Positions 1 through 6,632 of a DNA stretch of 11,784 nt are shown here, in pieces (the stretch's first letter is position 1; each line of letters begins with the position of its first letter). The stretch is from JBGPBY01 sp041481485. GTDB taxonomy: Bacteria; Acidobacteriota; Terriglobia; 20CM-2-55-15. The position numbers were made by a program, and so were the translations under genes. The notes under the pieces were generated by a model that searched no databases, had not been told where the DNA came from, and saw only the letters and a list, made by a program, of their open reading frames with translations. The DNA is taken from the NCBI GenBank assembly GCA_041481485.1, contig JBGPBY010000205.1, positions 1 through 11,784 on the forward strand. The letters run 5' to 3'.

Positions 1-16
1 CTTGATCGCGCATCCA

Positions 17-38
17 CCCCTCCTCAGCTGAGGAGGGG
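17..38. repeat. perfect 22-bp palindrome, probably a dispersed repeat
   Basis: The sequence is a perfect palindrome with no loop: the half-site cccctcctcag is followed directly by its reverse complement. It lies more than 100 bases beyond the stop of the ECF sigma gene. It has no T-tract on either side, so it is not a canonical intrinsic terminator. G/C-rich palindromes of this form often occur as dispersed intergenic repeats, but only one copy is visible here, so that reading is inference. The rest of 1-155 holds no supported gene; the only other structure I see there is the degenerate repeat at 62-89. Confidence 0.6.
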
Positions 39-61
39 ACTTTCGCCTTCACCTGCAATTT

Positions 62-89
62 ATTCACACCTTCTATGACCGCCCCTACA
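62..89 (-). repeat. degenerate GTAG-headed intergenic repeat, copy 1
   Basis: Read on the minus strand this begins TGTAGGGGCGGTCA and ends AAGGTGTGAAT. A second, slightly longer version lies at 7743-7773; both share the 11-base block attcacacctt, the gacc block and the ccctaca end. The TGTAGGGGCGGTC head also matches the arm of the inverted doublet at 3644-3670. It therefore looks like a solitary, decayed member of the same repeat group. It sits downstream of the sigma factor gene, and a 3'-end position is common for REP-like elements. Confidence 0.5.
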
Positions 90-155
90 CTGGGGAACCA
101 TTTCCTTTAGACCTCCACGGACCGCGTCTCCCCCGCGCTTTGCATGGCCTTTTGC

Positions 156-743
156 TCAACCGTCTGCGCGAATTTCTCGATGAAGCCACACCTTCGCAAA
201 ATTCCAATCGCGAATTACTGTGAACGGCGAGATTTCCAAAACAGCCGCCGTCTCTTCAACGCTCAATCCTCCGAAAAACCGCAACTCCACGACGCGGCCT
301 TTTCTCGGATCCAGCGCAGACAACCGCTCCAATGCCTCATCCAGCGCGACTAAATCCGCGCCTCGTACCGGCGATGCCGCGATAGTATCTTCCAGAGAAA
401 TAGGACGTGCGCCGCCTCCCCGTTTCTGATTGTTTCTTGCCCGCGCGTAGTCCACAAGGACGCGCCGCATAATCTGGCTTGCGACACCGTAGAAATGTGC
501 CCGGTTCTCCCAACGCGCGTTCTTCCAATCGGCAAGCCGCAGGTAAGCCTCATTAATCAACGCTCCGGTTTCCAGCGTGTGTTGAGGGTTTTCCCGCCGC
601 ATCGACCTCCGGGCAAGTTTCTGTAACTCCGAATAGATCAGTGGAGCCAACCTCTCCGGTGCGGCTGGGTCTCCTTCACTCCATGCGCGCAGTAACACCG
701 TGACTTCCTTGCGGCTCAGATTGATTGTTGCGTCAACACTCAT
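156..743 (-). CDS. ECF-family RNA polymerase sigma factor (Sigma70_ECF / TIGR02999 type)
   Basis: This 195-residue protein should direct RNA polymerase to a small set of promoters. Sigma region 2 spans about residues 25-105, with the NEAYLRL stretch at 64-70 and the helix ending in DYARAR. Region 4 spans about 130-190, with an ELRFFGGLS block, a helix-turn-helix (EETAAVLEIS) and the RDW..AKVWLHRE ending typical of this subgroup. The start has a good ribosome site (GAGG, 5 bases upstream). It is the second gene of a minus-strand pair, 17 bases after the kinase gene, so the two are probably co-transcribed. There is no anti-sigma gene nearby, and the acidic DAED-like motif of many ECF factors is replaced by ETGALINEAY. 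In sigma factors of the kinase-linked class (for example EcfP of Vibrio parahaemolyticus) a Thr in this region is phosphorylated. Thr59 is the candidate here, by inference. Confidence 0.92.
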   Translation of the reverse strand: MSVDATINLSRKEVTVLLRAWSEGDPAAPERLAPLIYSELQKLARRSMRRENPQHTLETGALINEAYLRLADWKNARWENRAHFYGVASQIMRRVLVDYARARNNQKRGGGARPISLEDTIAASPVRGADLVALDEALERLSALDPRKGRVVELRFFGGLSVEETAAVLEISPFTVIRDWNFAKVWLHREIRADG

Positions 744-760
744 GGCATCCTCAATGGATT

Positions 761-2293
761 CTAGACTCGGCGTACCGGATAAATGCTATTCATCAATGTC
801 CTCTGCGCAAACGGAATGTATGCCAGTACGGCGACGCACGCCAGCGCAACCCCGGGGCCAATGTGATCGTGCCTTCCGGACAGCAGCAGCGGCGACGAGG
901 CCCAGATACCGTCGAGCAACAATAGAGCTGGAAACAACAGTCTGAACTTCTCTCCGGCAAGCGGATGACGCCAGCCGACGGCCGAAATCAGGTATATGCG
1001 AACGGCGATTCCACACATGGCCAGAATCGCCGTCGCGGTCCAGCCCGCCGATTCCCGAATAATGAACGCTTCTTGAAGGAATTTCGCAATGGCGTCGATG
1101 TAAACCATCGCGGCGGCATACAGACAGAGGTAACCGGCCTGAGCCACGAGAAACAGTGGCCGCGCGAATTGGCCGGGCAACACAAACTCGTCGGGATTTG
1201 AGCGGCCTTCACGCCCCAGGCCATGGGAATCGGTCCCGAGCGATACCTGCTGCAAACGAGACAAGTCCGCCGACACTTCACGGAAGGACTGATAACGGAA
1301 CTCGGGATTCTTCTGCAGGCATTTCCGGATCAGCCGAGTGACTTCCGACGCCAGGCCCTGTCCATCTTTCGGAATTCTTTCCCAGTCGGGCTCTTCCGTG
1401 GCGATTCGCACAATCACGTCTGTCGGTGCATCCCCCTGAAATGCCGGACGTCCCGCCAGGATTTCATAAAGCACGCATCCAAACGACCAGACATCCGATC
1501 TCTCATCGACGGGCTTGCCGCGCGATTGCTCCGGAGACATGTAGGCCACGGTCCCCATGACGACGGCTCCGGATTGTGTCGTCAGCTCCGCATTCGAACC
1601 CAGGCTGCGCAGCAGCTTCGCGACTCCGAAGTCTACAATCTTCACAATTCCATCCCGAGTGATCTTGATATTCGAAGGCTTGAGATCGCGGTGAATGATG
1701 CCTTTCTCGTGTGCTGCCTGAAGCCCTGTCGCAATTTGCCTGGCGAAATCCAACGCTTCACGAACGGGAATCCGCTTTCGTGCCATGCGCTCGGAGAGGT
1801 TGTCGCCCTCAATAAGTTCGAGCACGAGGCCGCAAACTCCGTCGTCCTCTTCAATGCCGTAGATGGAGGCAATGTTCGGATGATTCAGGAATGCCAGTAA
1901 TCGAGCCTCGCGATAAACGGATTTCAATCGGCCGCGATCGAGAAACTGGACATTATGAAGAACCTTGATCGCGACATCGCGTTCCAGGCGAGTATCCCGG
2001 GCGCGGTAGACCTGGCCCATGCCACCACTTCCGATCAGTGACCCAATGCGATAGTGATTGAGTGTTGCTCCCTCCAGCGACGGATTGGAATTCAGCGAAG
2101 CGAACAACCCGTCTCCTGCCGGCTGCTCCATAAACTGGTCCTGCGGCGTTTGTTCCAGCAGAGACTCCACTTCCCTGCGGATTTCAGGGTCGGTGGCACA
2201 GGCCCGGTCCAGATAGTCTGACCGCTGCTCGGCCGAGTGCTGCATCGCGTTGTGGAATATCTCTTCGATCAACTTCCATTTTTCCGACTGCAT
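761..2293 (-). CDS. membrane-anchored Ser/Thr protein kinase (PknB/Hanks type)
   Basis: The 510-residue protein carries a complete Hanks-type kinase domain at about 81-348: glycine loop GSGGMGQVY (88-96), Lys110 in VAIK, Glu129 in helix C, HRDLKPSN (201-208, Asp203 catalytic), DFG (221-223), SPE (253-255) and WSFG (269-272). All catalytic residues are present, so it should be active. Residues 1-55 form a helical domain (EIFHNAM, DLE-like LDRACA, REVESLLEQ) that I associate with acidobacterial kinases. The C-terminal third has four hydrophobic segments (about 378-398, 417-437, 450-470, 480-495). It has no PASTA, TPR, WD40 or beta-propeller sensor domain, so any signal would be sensed in or near the membrane. 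No Shine-Dalgarno sequence precedes the ATG. The sigma factor gene follows 17 bases downstream on the same strand and is the obvious partner or substrate (inference). A 101-base spacer separates it from the divergent gene at 2395. Confidence 0.95.
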   Translation of the reverse strand: MQSEKWKLIEEIFHNAMQHSAEQRSDYLDRACATDPEIRREVESLLEQTPQDQFMEQPAGDGLFASLNSNPSLEGATLNHYRIGSLIGSGGMGQVYRARDTRLERDVAIKVLHNVQFLDRGRLKSVYREARLLAFLNHPNIASIYGIEEDDGVCGLVLELIEGDNLSERMARKRIPVREALDFARQIATGLQAAHEKGIIHRDLKPSNIKITRDGIVKIVDFGVAKLLRSLGSNAELTTQSGAVVMGTVAYMSPEQSRGKPVDERSDVWSFGCVLYEILAGRPAFQGDAPTDVIVRIATEEPDWERIPKDGQGLASEVTRLIRKCLQKNPEFRYQSFREVSADLSRLQQVSLGTDSHGLGREGRSNPDEFVLPGQFARPLFLVAQAGYLCLYAAAMVYIDAIAKFLQEAFIIRESAGWTATAILAMCGIAVRIYLISAVGWRHPLAGEKFRLLFPALLLLDGIWASSPLLLSGRHDHIGPGVALACVAVLAYIPFAQRTLMNSIYPVRRV

Positions 2294-2394
2294 TGAGGGG
2301 CATGCTAACAGGGATTGTCGGAAATTGGAGTAGTCTGCCAGTTTTTTTCCGTGGTTTTCGCATTTATGAGTGACGGGACACTTAGGAGGTTCCT

Positions 2395-2829
2395 ATGAAA
2401 ACAATGATGACTGCGGTAATCGGTATCCTGGCCATTTCAACCGCCTGCTTTGCGGGCACCACCAAAGCTCAATGGGAAAACCTGGAGAACCTGAAAAAAG
2501 GACAGAAAATTCAGATCGTCCGAATGTCTTCGATAGCCACGGATGGCGAATTTACCAGTGTCTCCGACGACGAAATTGTCATTACAGTCAAAAAGAACCC
2601 GATGGTCATTAAGCGCAGCGACATTCGGCGTGTGTCTGCCGTCAAGAGCCGCACAGGCCATATTCTGGCCGGCCTCGGCATCGGAGCAGGAGCGGGATTT
2701 GCAGTGCTTGCCTCCAGTTCAGGAGACGCGGTCTACGGCGCCATGCTCGCTTTGCCACTAATGGCCGGAGGCGGAGCCGGGATCGGAGCCACCCTTCCGG
2801 CAAAATCGGTAATTTATGAACGGCCCTGA
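2395..2829 (+). CDS. small secreted protein with Sm-like beta region and glycine-zipper tail
   Basis: The 144-residue protein begins with a clear Sec signal peptide (1-20, cleavage likely after CFA). The mature part starts with WENLENLKKGQKIQIV, then a beta-rich segment to about residue 82 (GEFTSVSDDEIVI, KRSDIRRV) resembling an Sm-like or SH3-like barrel. A glycine-rich hydrophobic region follows at about 90-133 (GLGIGAGAG, MAGGGAGIGA), like a glycine-zipper membrane segment. This architecture suggests an exported, envelope-associated protein; the precise function is unknown. AGGAGG at 2384-2389, 5 bases before the ATG, is the strongest ribosome site in the window and suggests high expression. 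It is divergent from the kinase gene, so it could belong to that regulon (inference). The stop lies only 4 bases from the stop of the converging PhzF gene. Confidence 0.85.
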   Translation: MKTMMTAVIGILAISTACFAGTTKAQWENLENLKKGQKIQIVRMSSIATDGEFTSVSDDEIVITVKKNPMVIKRSDIRRVSAVKSRTGHILAGLGIGAGAGFAVLASSSGDAVYGAMLALPLMAGGGAGIGATLPAKSVIYERP

Positions 2830-2833
2830 TTGC

Positions 2834-3613
2834 TCAGATGGAAATGTGCCCATTCAGATACAGCGCGGCGTTTCCTGCAATTTCCACGCGGCTGCCGTTC
2901 ACGGTGCAAACCATTTCTCCGCCGCGAGACGAAAGCTGACGGACACTGAGGACGTTCTTCTCCAGTCTGGCGCTCCAGTACGGCGCGAGCATACTTTGCG
3001 CCGATCCGGTCGCGGGATCTTCGGGGATACCCACTTTGGGACCGAAACAGCGGAGAACATAATCGGAGGAGTGTCCTGGCGCCGTCACAATTACGCCGCG
3101 GCCGGGAATCTGTCTGAGACTATCCAAATCTGGCCGGATCGATTCCACCTGCGACTCGTCTTCAAAGACTGCCACGAGATCCATCGACTCAAAGGCTAGT
3201 ATGGGAGTAGCTCCCAATGCAGCGGTCAGCTCAGGCGAAATTGGAACGGGATTCATGGTCAACAGCGGAAAGTCCATAGACAGCCTGCCACAGTCGCGTA
3301 CCACCGACAGACGCCCGCTTCGAGTCTCGAAGGATACCGATGGCTCCGCGTGGCCAAGGCACTCGTAGAGTACAAATGCAGCAGCAAGCGTTGCGTGCCC
3401 GCACAAGTCGACTTCCGCCTTTGGAGCAAACCAGCGCAGTCGAAGACCGGAAGCCTCGTGACTGAAGAAGGCCGTTTCCGCCAGATTGTTTTCAAATGCG
3501 ATTTTTTGCAGCACCTCATCCGGCGGCCACTCCTCCACTGGACATACACCCGCAGGATTTCCTCCAAAGATTCGATCGGTAAAGGAGTGAACGACGTAAT
3601 AGGGAATTTTCAT
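2834..3613 (-). CDS. PhzF-family enzyme (isomerase/epimerase fold)
   Basis: The 259-residue product is full length for the family, whose members have a two-domain diaminopimelate-epimerase-like fold. Hallmarks visible are the start IPYYVVHSFTD with GGNPAGV (17-23), the conserved Glu46 in NLAETAF (the acid/base in PhzF), the CGHATLAAA block (71-79) and EDPATGSA (198-205) near the active site. In phenazine makers PhzF isomerises dihydro-3-hydroxyanthranilate, but no other phenazine gene is present, so the substrate is unknown. I chose the ATG at 3613. An upstream in-frame ATG at 3670 adds MRGHRPPLQ, which is simply the translation of the repeat arm at 3644-3670. No Shine-Dalgarno sequence is seen at 3613. 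The gene is on the same strand as the molybdenum hydroxylase genes but is separated from them by the REP-like doublet, so co-transcription is uncertain. Confidence 0.92.
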   Translation of the reverse strand: MKIPYYVVHSFTDRIFGGNPAGVCPVEEWPPDEVLQKIAFENNLAETAFFSHEASGLRLRWFAPKAEVDLCGHATLAAAFVLYECLGHAEPSVSFETRSGRLSVVRDCGRLSMDFPLLTMNPVPISPELTAALGATPILAFESMDLVAVFEDESQVESIRPDLDSLRQIPGRGVIVTAPGHSSDYVLRCFGPKVGIPEDPATGSAQSMLAPYWSARLEKNVLSVRQLSSRGGEMVCTVNGSRVEIAGNAALYLNGHISI

Positions 3614-3643
3614 AGAATGTGGGAACAAATTCGAATCGAGCGA

Positions 3644-3716
3644 CTGTAGGGGCGGTCTATGACCGCGCACATTTTCGAATTGCGGGATCGTGCGCGGTCA
3701 TAGACCGCGCCTACAG
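3644..3716. repeat. REP-like inverted doublet (BIME-like), copy 1
   Basis: Two 27-base arms (3644-3670 and 3690-3716) are inverted copies with one mismatch, separated by a 19-base loop. Each arm carries the tetranucleotide GTAG followed by a palindrome; the intact core in the right arm is gcgcggtc-tat-gaccgcgc (read from the GTAG side). GTAG plus a short palindrome in paired inverted copies is the described layout of REP sequences mobilised by RAYT transposases. A nearly identical doublet lies at 11714-11784. The left arm has a G for C change that spoils one base of its own palindrome. The element sits between the PhzF and molybdenum hydroxylase genes, where the RNA could form a long stem. 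Confidence 0.85.
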
Positions 3717-3741
3717 TTTCGGAACCCCATGCCGGATTTCG

Positions 3742-5874
3742 TTACGCCTTCGCGACAGTTCGGACGGGCAGTTTGTATAGCCGCTTACCAGTTGCTGCCG
3801 CGATCGCATTCACGAGTGCACCTGCTGCGATTGCGGTACTGGGTTCACCGATGCCGCCCGGCGTTTCTACGCTTGGCACAATGTAAACCTCGACTTCCGG
3901 TGCCTCGTTGTGACGGATCATTTCATAGTCGTTGAAATGGTGCTGCATCACACGGCCGTTCTGAATCGAGATTTCTCCTTTCAGAGCGGCAGTCAGGCCA
4001 TAAATGGTGCCGCCTTCCATTTGCGCCTTGATAGTATCCGGATTGATCACCCAACCCGTATCGACGGCACACCACACCTTGTGTACTTTCACCGCACCGT
4101 TCGTCACCGACACCTCGGCCACCTGGCCGACGATGCTGCCGAAGGCTTCCATTATCGCGATGCCGCGGGCATGTCCTGCCGGCAATGGCTTACCCCATCC
4201 GGATTTTTCAGCGACCAGGTCCAGTACGGCTCGATGGCGCGGCGCCTTGCTCAACAGATCGCGGCGGAATTGATAAGGATCCTTTTTCGCAGTCGTTGCC
4301 AACTCATCCATGAATGCTTCAATGACGTAACCCTGAACCGACGCGCCAACCGAGCGCCAGAAACCGTACGGTATGCCGGGATCTGTTTCGGTGAATTCAA
4401 TCCGGATGTTCGGAATGTCATATGGCAGCCCGAGGGCGCCTTCCATCGAAATGAAATCGATCCCAGTCGGAGGCAATGATCCGAGCCGTTTCATTAGAGA
4501 CTGTTGCACCATGCGCTGCATGAATGCGACGGGCTTGCCGGCCGCATCCAAAGCTCCCCACATTCGCACGTATGTGGCCGGCCGATAGTAGTCATGCTGG
4601 ATGTCATCTTCGCGTGTCCAGATGACTTTCACCGGTTTACCGACTGCCTTGGAAGTTTCCACCGCATCGGTCACGAAATCCGCTTCGCCGCGCCGTCCGA
4701 AACCACCGCCAAGATATGTCGTGTGAATATTCACCGCTCCCGCCGGCAATCCTGAAGCCGCCATGGCTGCGGCCTGAGATGCAGTCTGACCCTGTGTTGG
4801 CACCCAAACATCGCAGCGGCCGGGCCGAACATCGGCGGTGCAATTCATCGGTTCCATACACGCGTGCGCGAGGAATGGCACTTCATAGACCCGTTCAAAT
4901 GCGCGTGCGTTGCCCTTCAGCGCCGATGGCGCATCGCCATCGTTGCGGGCGACCTTGCCGTCCTGCTGTGCCAAAGCCGCGTATTTCTTCGTAATATCGG
5001 CGCTGTTCAATTTCGACAGCGGCCCTTCGTTCCACCTGACTTCGAGCGCCTGTGCACCCTTCGAAGCCGCCCAATAATTGTCGGCAACAACCGCGATGCC
5101 GGTGCTGATTTTGACGACATGACGCACGCCGGAAACCGCGTTGGCTTTATCGGCGTTGAAGCTTTCAACTGAGCCGCCAAACACCGGGCAACGAACGATT
5201 CGCGCCGTGAGCAAATTCGGCTGCTGCACATCGATTCCAAATGTAGCTTTGCCGTTCACCTTTTCCGGAATGTCGAATCGAGGTGTGGACTTGCCCAGCA
5301 GTCGAAAATTCTTTGGATCTTTCAGCGCAATCGTTTTCGGCGCCGGCAATGCCGCCGCCTTATCCACCAACGATCCATAACGGGCACGCCTTCCGCTCTG
5401 CGCATGTATGACTTCGCCTTTATCGGTGGTGCAGCTGTTTTCGGGAACGTTCCAGGTCTGCGCCGCCGCCGTCACGAGCAGGGAGCGGGCGCCGGCGCCT
5501 GCTTCGCGCAACAGTTTCCACATTCCACGCACACTGTTGCTGCCTGCGGTCAGCTGTGCGCCGCCGAAGTTCGGATTGCCGTATTTCGGATCGGCGGGAA
5601 CCCATTCGGTTTTGATCCTGGACCAGTCGGCATCCAGCTCTTCAGCGACAAGCATGGGCATGGATGTCATTACACCTTGTCCCATTTCAAGTTGTGTCAG
5701 CTTGACGATTATGGTGTCGTCGGAAGCGATCGTCAGCCAGATATTGGGTTCGAATAATCCTGCGGCCTTAGTTGTAGAAGTTTCTCTCAAGCCCGGTACA
5801 TATCCGGTGACCAACAGAGCGCCACCGGCCGCTCCGAATTTCAGGAAAGTGCGCCGGGTTAGTGTGTTCATCAT
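3742..5874 (-). CDS. Tat-exported molybdopterin-binding subunit of a molybdenum hydroxylase (isoquinoline 1-oxidoreductase beta type)
   Basis: The 710-residue protein is full length for the family and should carry the molybdenum cofactor that hydroxylates an aldehyde or N-heterocycle. It starts with a twin-arginine signal (RRTFLK at 7-12, then a hydrophobic stretch to about 29), so the folded complex is probably exported to the periplasm. Family blocks are MGQGVMTSMPMLVAEELD (64-81), LGGGFGRRGEADF (388-400), FWRSVGASVQGY (505-516), and GGIGEPSTA (673-681), where Glu677 matches the catalytic Glu of the xanthine oxidase family. It follows the [2Fe-2S] subunit gene after 12 bases, and its ribosome site (AAGGAG) overlaps that gene's stop codon, suggesting translational coupling. 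No cytochrome or maturation chaperone gene is adjacent. The substrate cannot be told from sequence. The reading frame is intact although the upstream partner is interrupted. Confidence 0.94.
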   Translation of the reverse strand: MMNTLTRRTFLKFGAAGGALLVTGYVPGLRETSTTKAAGLFEPNIWLTIASDDTIIVKLTQLEMGQGVMTSMPMLVAEELDADWSRIKTEWVPADPKYGNPNFGGAQLTAGSNSVRGMWKLLREAGAGARSLLVTAAAQTWNVPENSCTTDKGEVIHAQSGRRARYGSLVDKAAALPAPKTIALKDPKNFRLLGKSTPRFDIPEKVNGKATFGIDVQQPNLLTARIVRCPVFGGSVESFNADKANAVSGVRHVVKISTGIAVVADNYWAASKGAQALEVRWNEGPLSKLNSADITKKYAALAQQDGKVARNDGDAPSALKGNARAFERVYEVPFLAHACMEPMNCTADVRPGRCDVWVPTQGQTASQAAAMAASGLPAGAVNIHTTYLGGGFGRRGEADFVTDAVETSKAVGKPVKVIWTREDDIQHDYYRPATYVRMWGALDAAGKPVAFMQRMVQQSLMKRLGSLPPTGIDFISMEGALGLPYDIPNIRIEFTETDPGIPYGFWRSVGASVQGYVIEAFMDELATTAKKDPYQFRRDLLSKAPRHRAVLDLVAEKSGWGKPLPAGHARGIAIMEAFGSIVGQVAEVSVTNGAVKVHKVWCAVDTGWVINPDTIKAQMEGGTIYGLTAALKGEISIQNGRVMQHHFNDYEMIRHNEAPEVEVYIVPSVETPGGIGEPSTAIAAGALVNAIAAATGKRLYKLPVRTVAKA

Positions 5875-5886
5875 ATGCGCCTCTCC

Positions 5887-6336
5887 TTATGCTCCAGCCA
5901 CGCGGTGAATCGCACGGCGGATCCGTTGATAAGTTCCACAACGACAGATGTTACCCGACATTGCGGTATCGATATCCGCGTCCGAAGGCTTCGGATTCCT
6001 GGCAAGCAGCGCCGCCGCCGACATGATTTGTCCCGACTGGCAATAGCCGCACTGGGGCACCTGTTCGGCAATCCATGCAGTCTGCAGCGGGTGATTCGAT
6101 GTGGGCGAAAGCCCCTCGATGGTGGTCACTTTCTTAGTTCCGACATTCGATACGGCAACGCCGCAGGAACGCACCGGCGTTCCATCGATGTGGACCGTGC
6201 AGGCACCGCACTACTGCAGCCCGCATCCGAATTTCGTTCCAGTCAGACCGATCGCGTCGCGAATGACCCACAGCAGGGGTGTGTCCGAACTGACATCGAC
6301 GTTGTATTGTTTGCCATTGACCGTCAGGGAAACCAT
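5887..6336 (-). pseudogene. [2Fe-2S] small subunit of the molybdenum hydroxylase, interrupted by an in-frame TAG
   Basis: Read from the ATG at 6336 (AGGAGA at 6347-6342, 5 bases upstream) to TAA at 5887 this is a 150-codon gene of normal length. The N-terminal ferredoxin-type domain shows KFGCG (35-39) and CGACTV (43-48); the cluster-I cysteines are 38, 43, 46 and 58. The C-terminal helical [2Fe-2S] domain has CGYCQSGQ (96-103) and ICRCGTYQRIRRAI (130-143). Codon 42 (6213-6211) is TAG. It falls exactly inside the C-x4-C-x2-C motif, where relatives usually have Gln, so a single CAG to TAG change explains it. No frameshift or other damage is seen. Restart at the GTG at 6174 would lose the first cluster. 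TAG also ends the kinase and isoaspartyl peptidase genes here, so a genome-wide TAG reassignment is unlikely. Sequencing error, strain-level mutation or recent loss are all possible. Confidence 0.85.
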
Positions 6337-6359
6337 GGGAATCTCCTCTCGAACTCGAA

Positions 6360-6388
6360 AATCTATCGTATTCGACTGGAATTGCCAA
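6360..6388 (-). promoter_or_regulatory. candidate sigma70-type promoter for the molybdenum hydroxylase operon
   Basis: On the minus strand TTGGCA (6388-6383, 5 of 6 to consensus) is followed by a 17-base spacer and TAGATT (6365-6360, 4 of 6). A start about 7 bases beyond would leave a leader of about 17 bases that still includes the AGGAGA ribosome site at 6347-6342. The geometry is consistent throughout, but this is only pattern matching. Confidence 0.4.
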
Positions 6389-6426
6389 ACGCTGTAAATG
6401 AATGAGGCCTGCTATAGGGGCGGGCA

Positions 6427-6547
6427 TCAAGAAATCCCTCTCCCAACGGGAGAGGGGGCCGCAGGCCGGTGAGGGGTACCGCAAGTACAATTTTTACTTG
6501 CGGTACCCCTCACCCGACCCACTCCCGGTGGGAGAGGGATTTCTTGA
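6427..6547. repeat. 121-base long-hairpin intergenic repeat
   Basis: The element folds back over nearly its whole length. The outer arms 6427-6445 and 6529-6547 are perfect 19-base inverted copies starting tcaagaaatccctctccca. The inner arms 6469-6487 and 6495-6513 are perfect 19-base inverted copies (gtgaggggtaccgcaagta), leaving a 7-base loop. The 23 and 15 bases in between pair imperfectly (cgggag and ggg blocks). The ctctccc-ggtgagggg composition is that of a widespread class of dispersed bacterial palindromic repeats (established type; copy number here unknown). It fills most of the spacer between the divergent iron-sulfur subunit and potassium channel genes. Read through in frame, it gives a false N-terminal extension (SLSQRERG...) to the channel. 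Confidence 0.85.
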
Positions 6548-6632
6548 TCGACTGTCCTTGCAGTCGGAATTGCAACCATGCACGCAAGCATTTCTGCCCG
6601 ATATTTCAATCAGTCTTGGTATAAGTCTGAGC

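Noticed and set aside
17..38. Intrinsic terminator for the sigma factor operon
   Set aside because: The palindrome has no T-tract in either direction and lies over 100 bases beyond the stop.
1223..1900. 225-residue plus-strand frame
   Set aside because: It lies wholly antisense to the conserved kinase domain and shows no domain or ribosome site.
3644..3716. CRISPR repeat unit
   Set aside because: Only inverted pairs are seen at distant sites, with no direct repeats or regular spacers and no cas genes.
3910..4479. 189-residue plus-strand frame
   Set aside because: It is antisense to the intact molybdopterin subunit; long mirror frames are common in GC-rich coding DNA.
5408..5908. 166-residue plus-strand frame
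   Set aside because: It is antisense to the N-terminus and Tat signal of the molybdopterin subunit and has low-complexity composition.
5887..6174. A separate 95-residue protein starting at a GTG at 6174
   Set aside because: It is the C-terminal part of the interrupted [2Fe-2S] subunit and would lack the first cluster; no ribosome site supports a start there.
6211..6213. Genome-wide reassignment of TAG as the reason for the amber codon
   Set aside because: TAG ends the kinase gene (761-763) and the isoaspartyl peptidase gene (7769-7771) at sensible C-termini, so TAG is used as a stop here.
6402..6632. N-terminal extension of the potassium channel from an ATG at 6402
   Set aside because: It is the translation of the hairpin repeat 6427-6547 plus spacer; TM1 begins right after the ATG at 6633.
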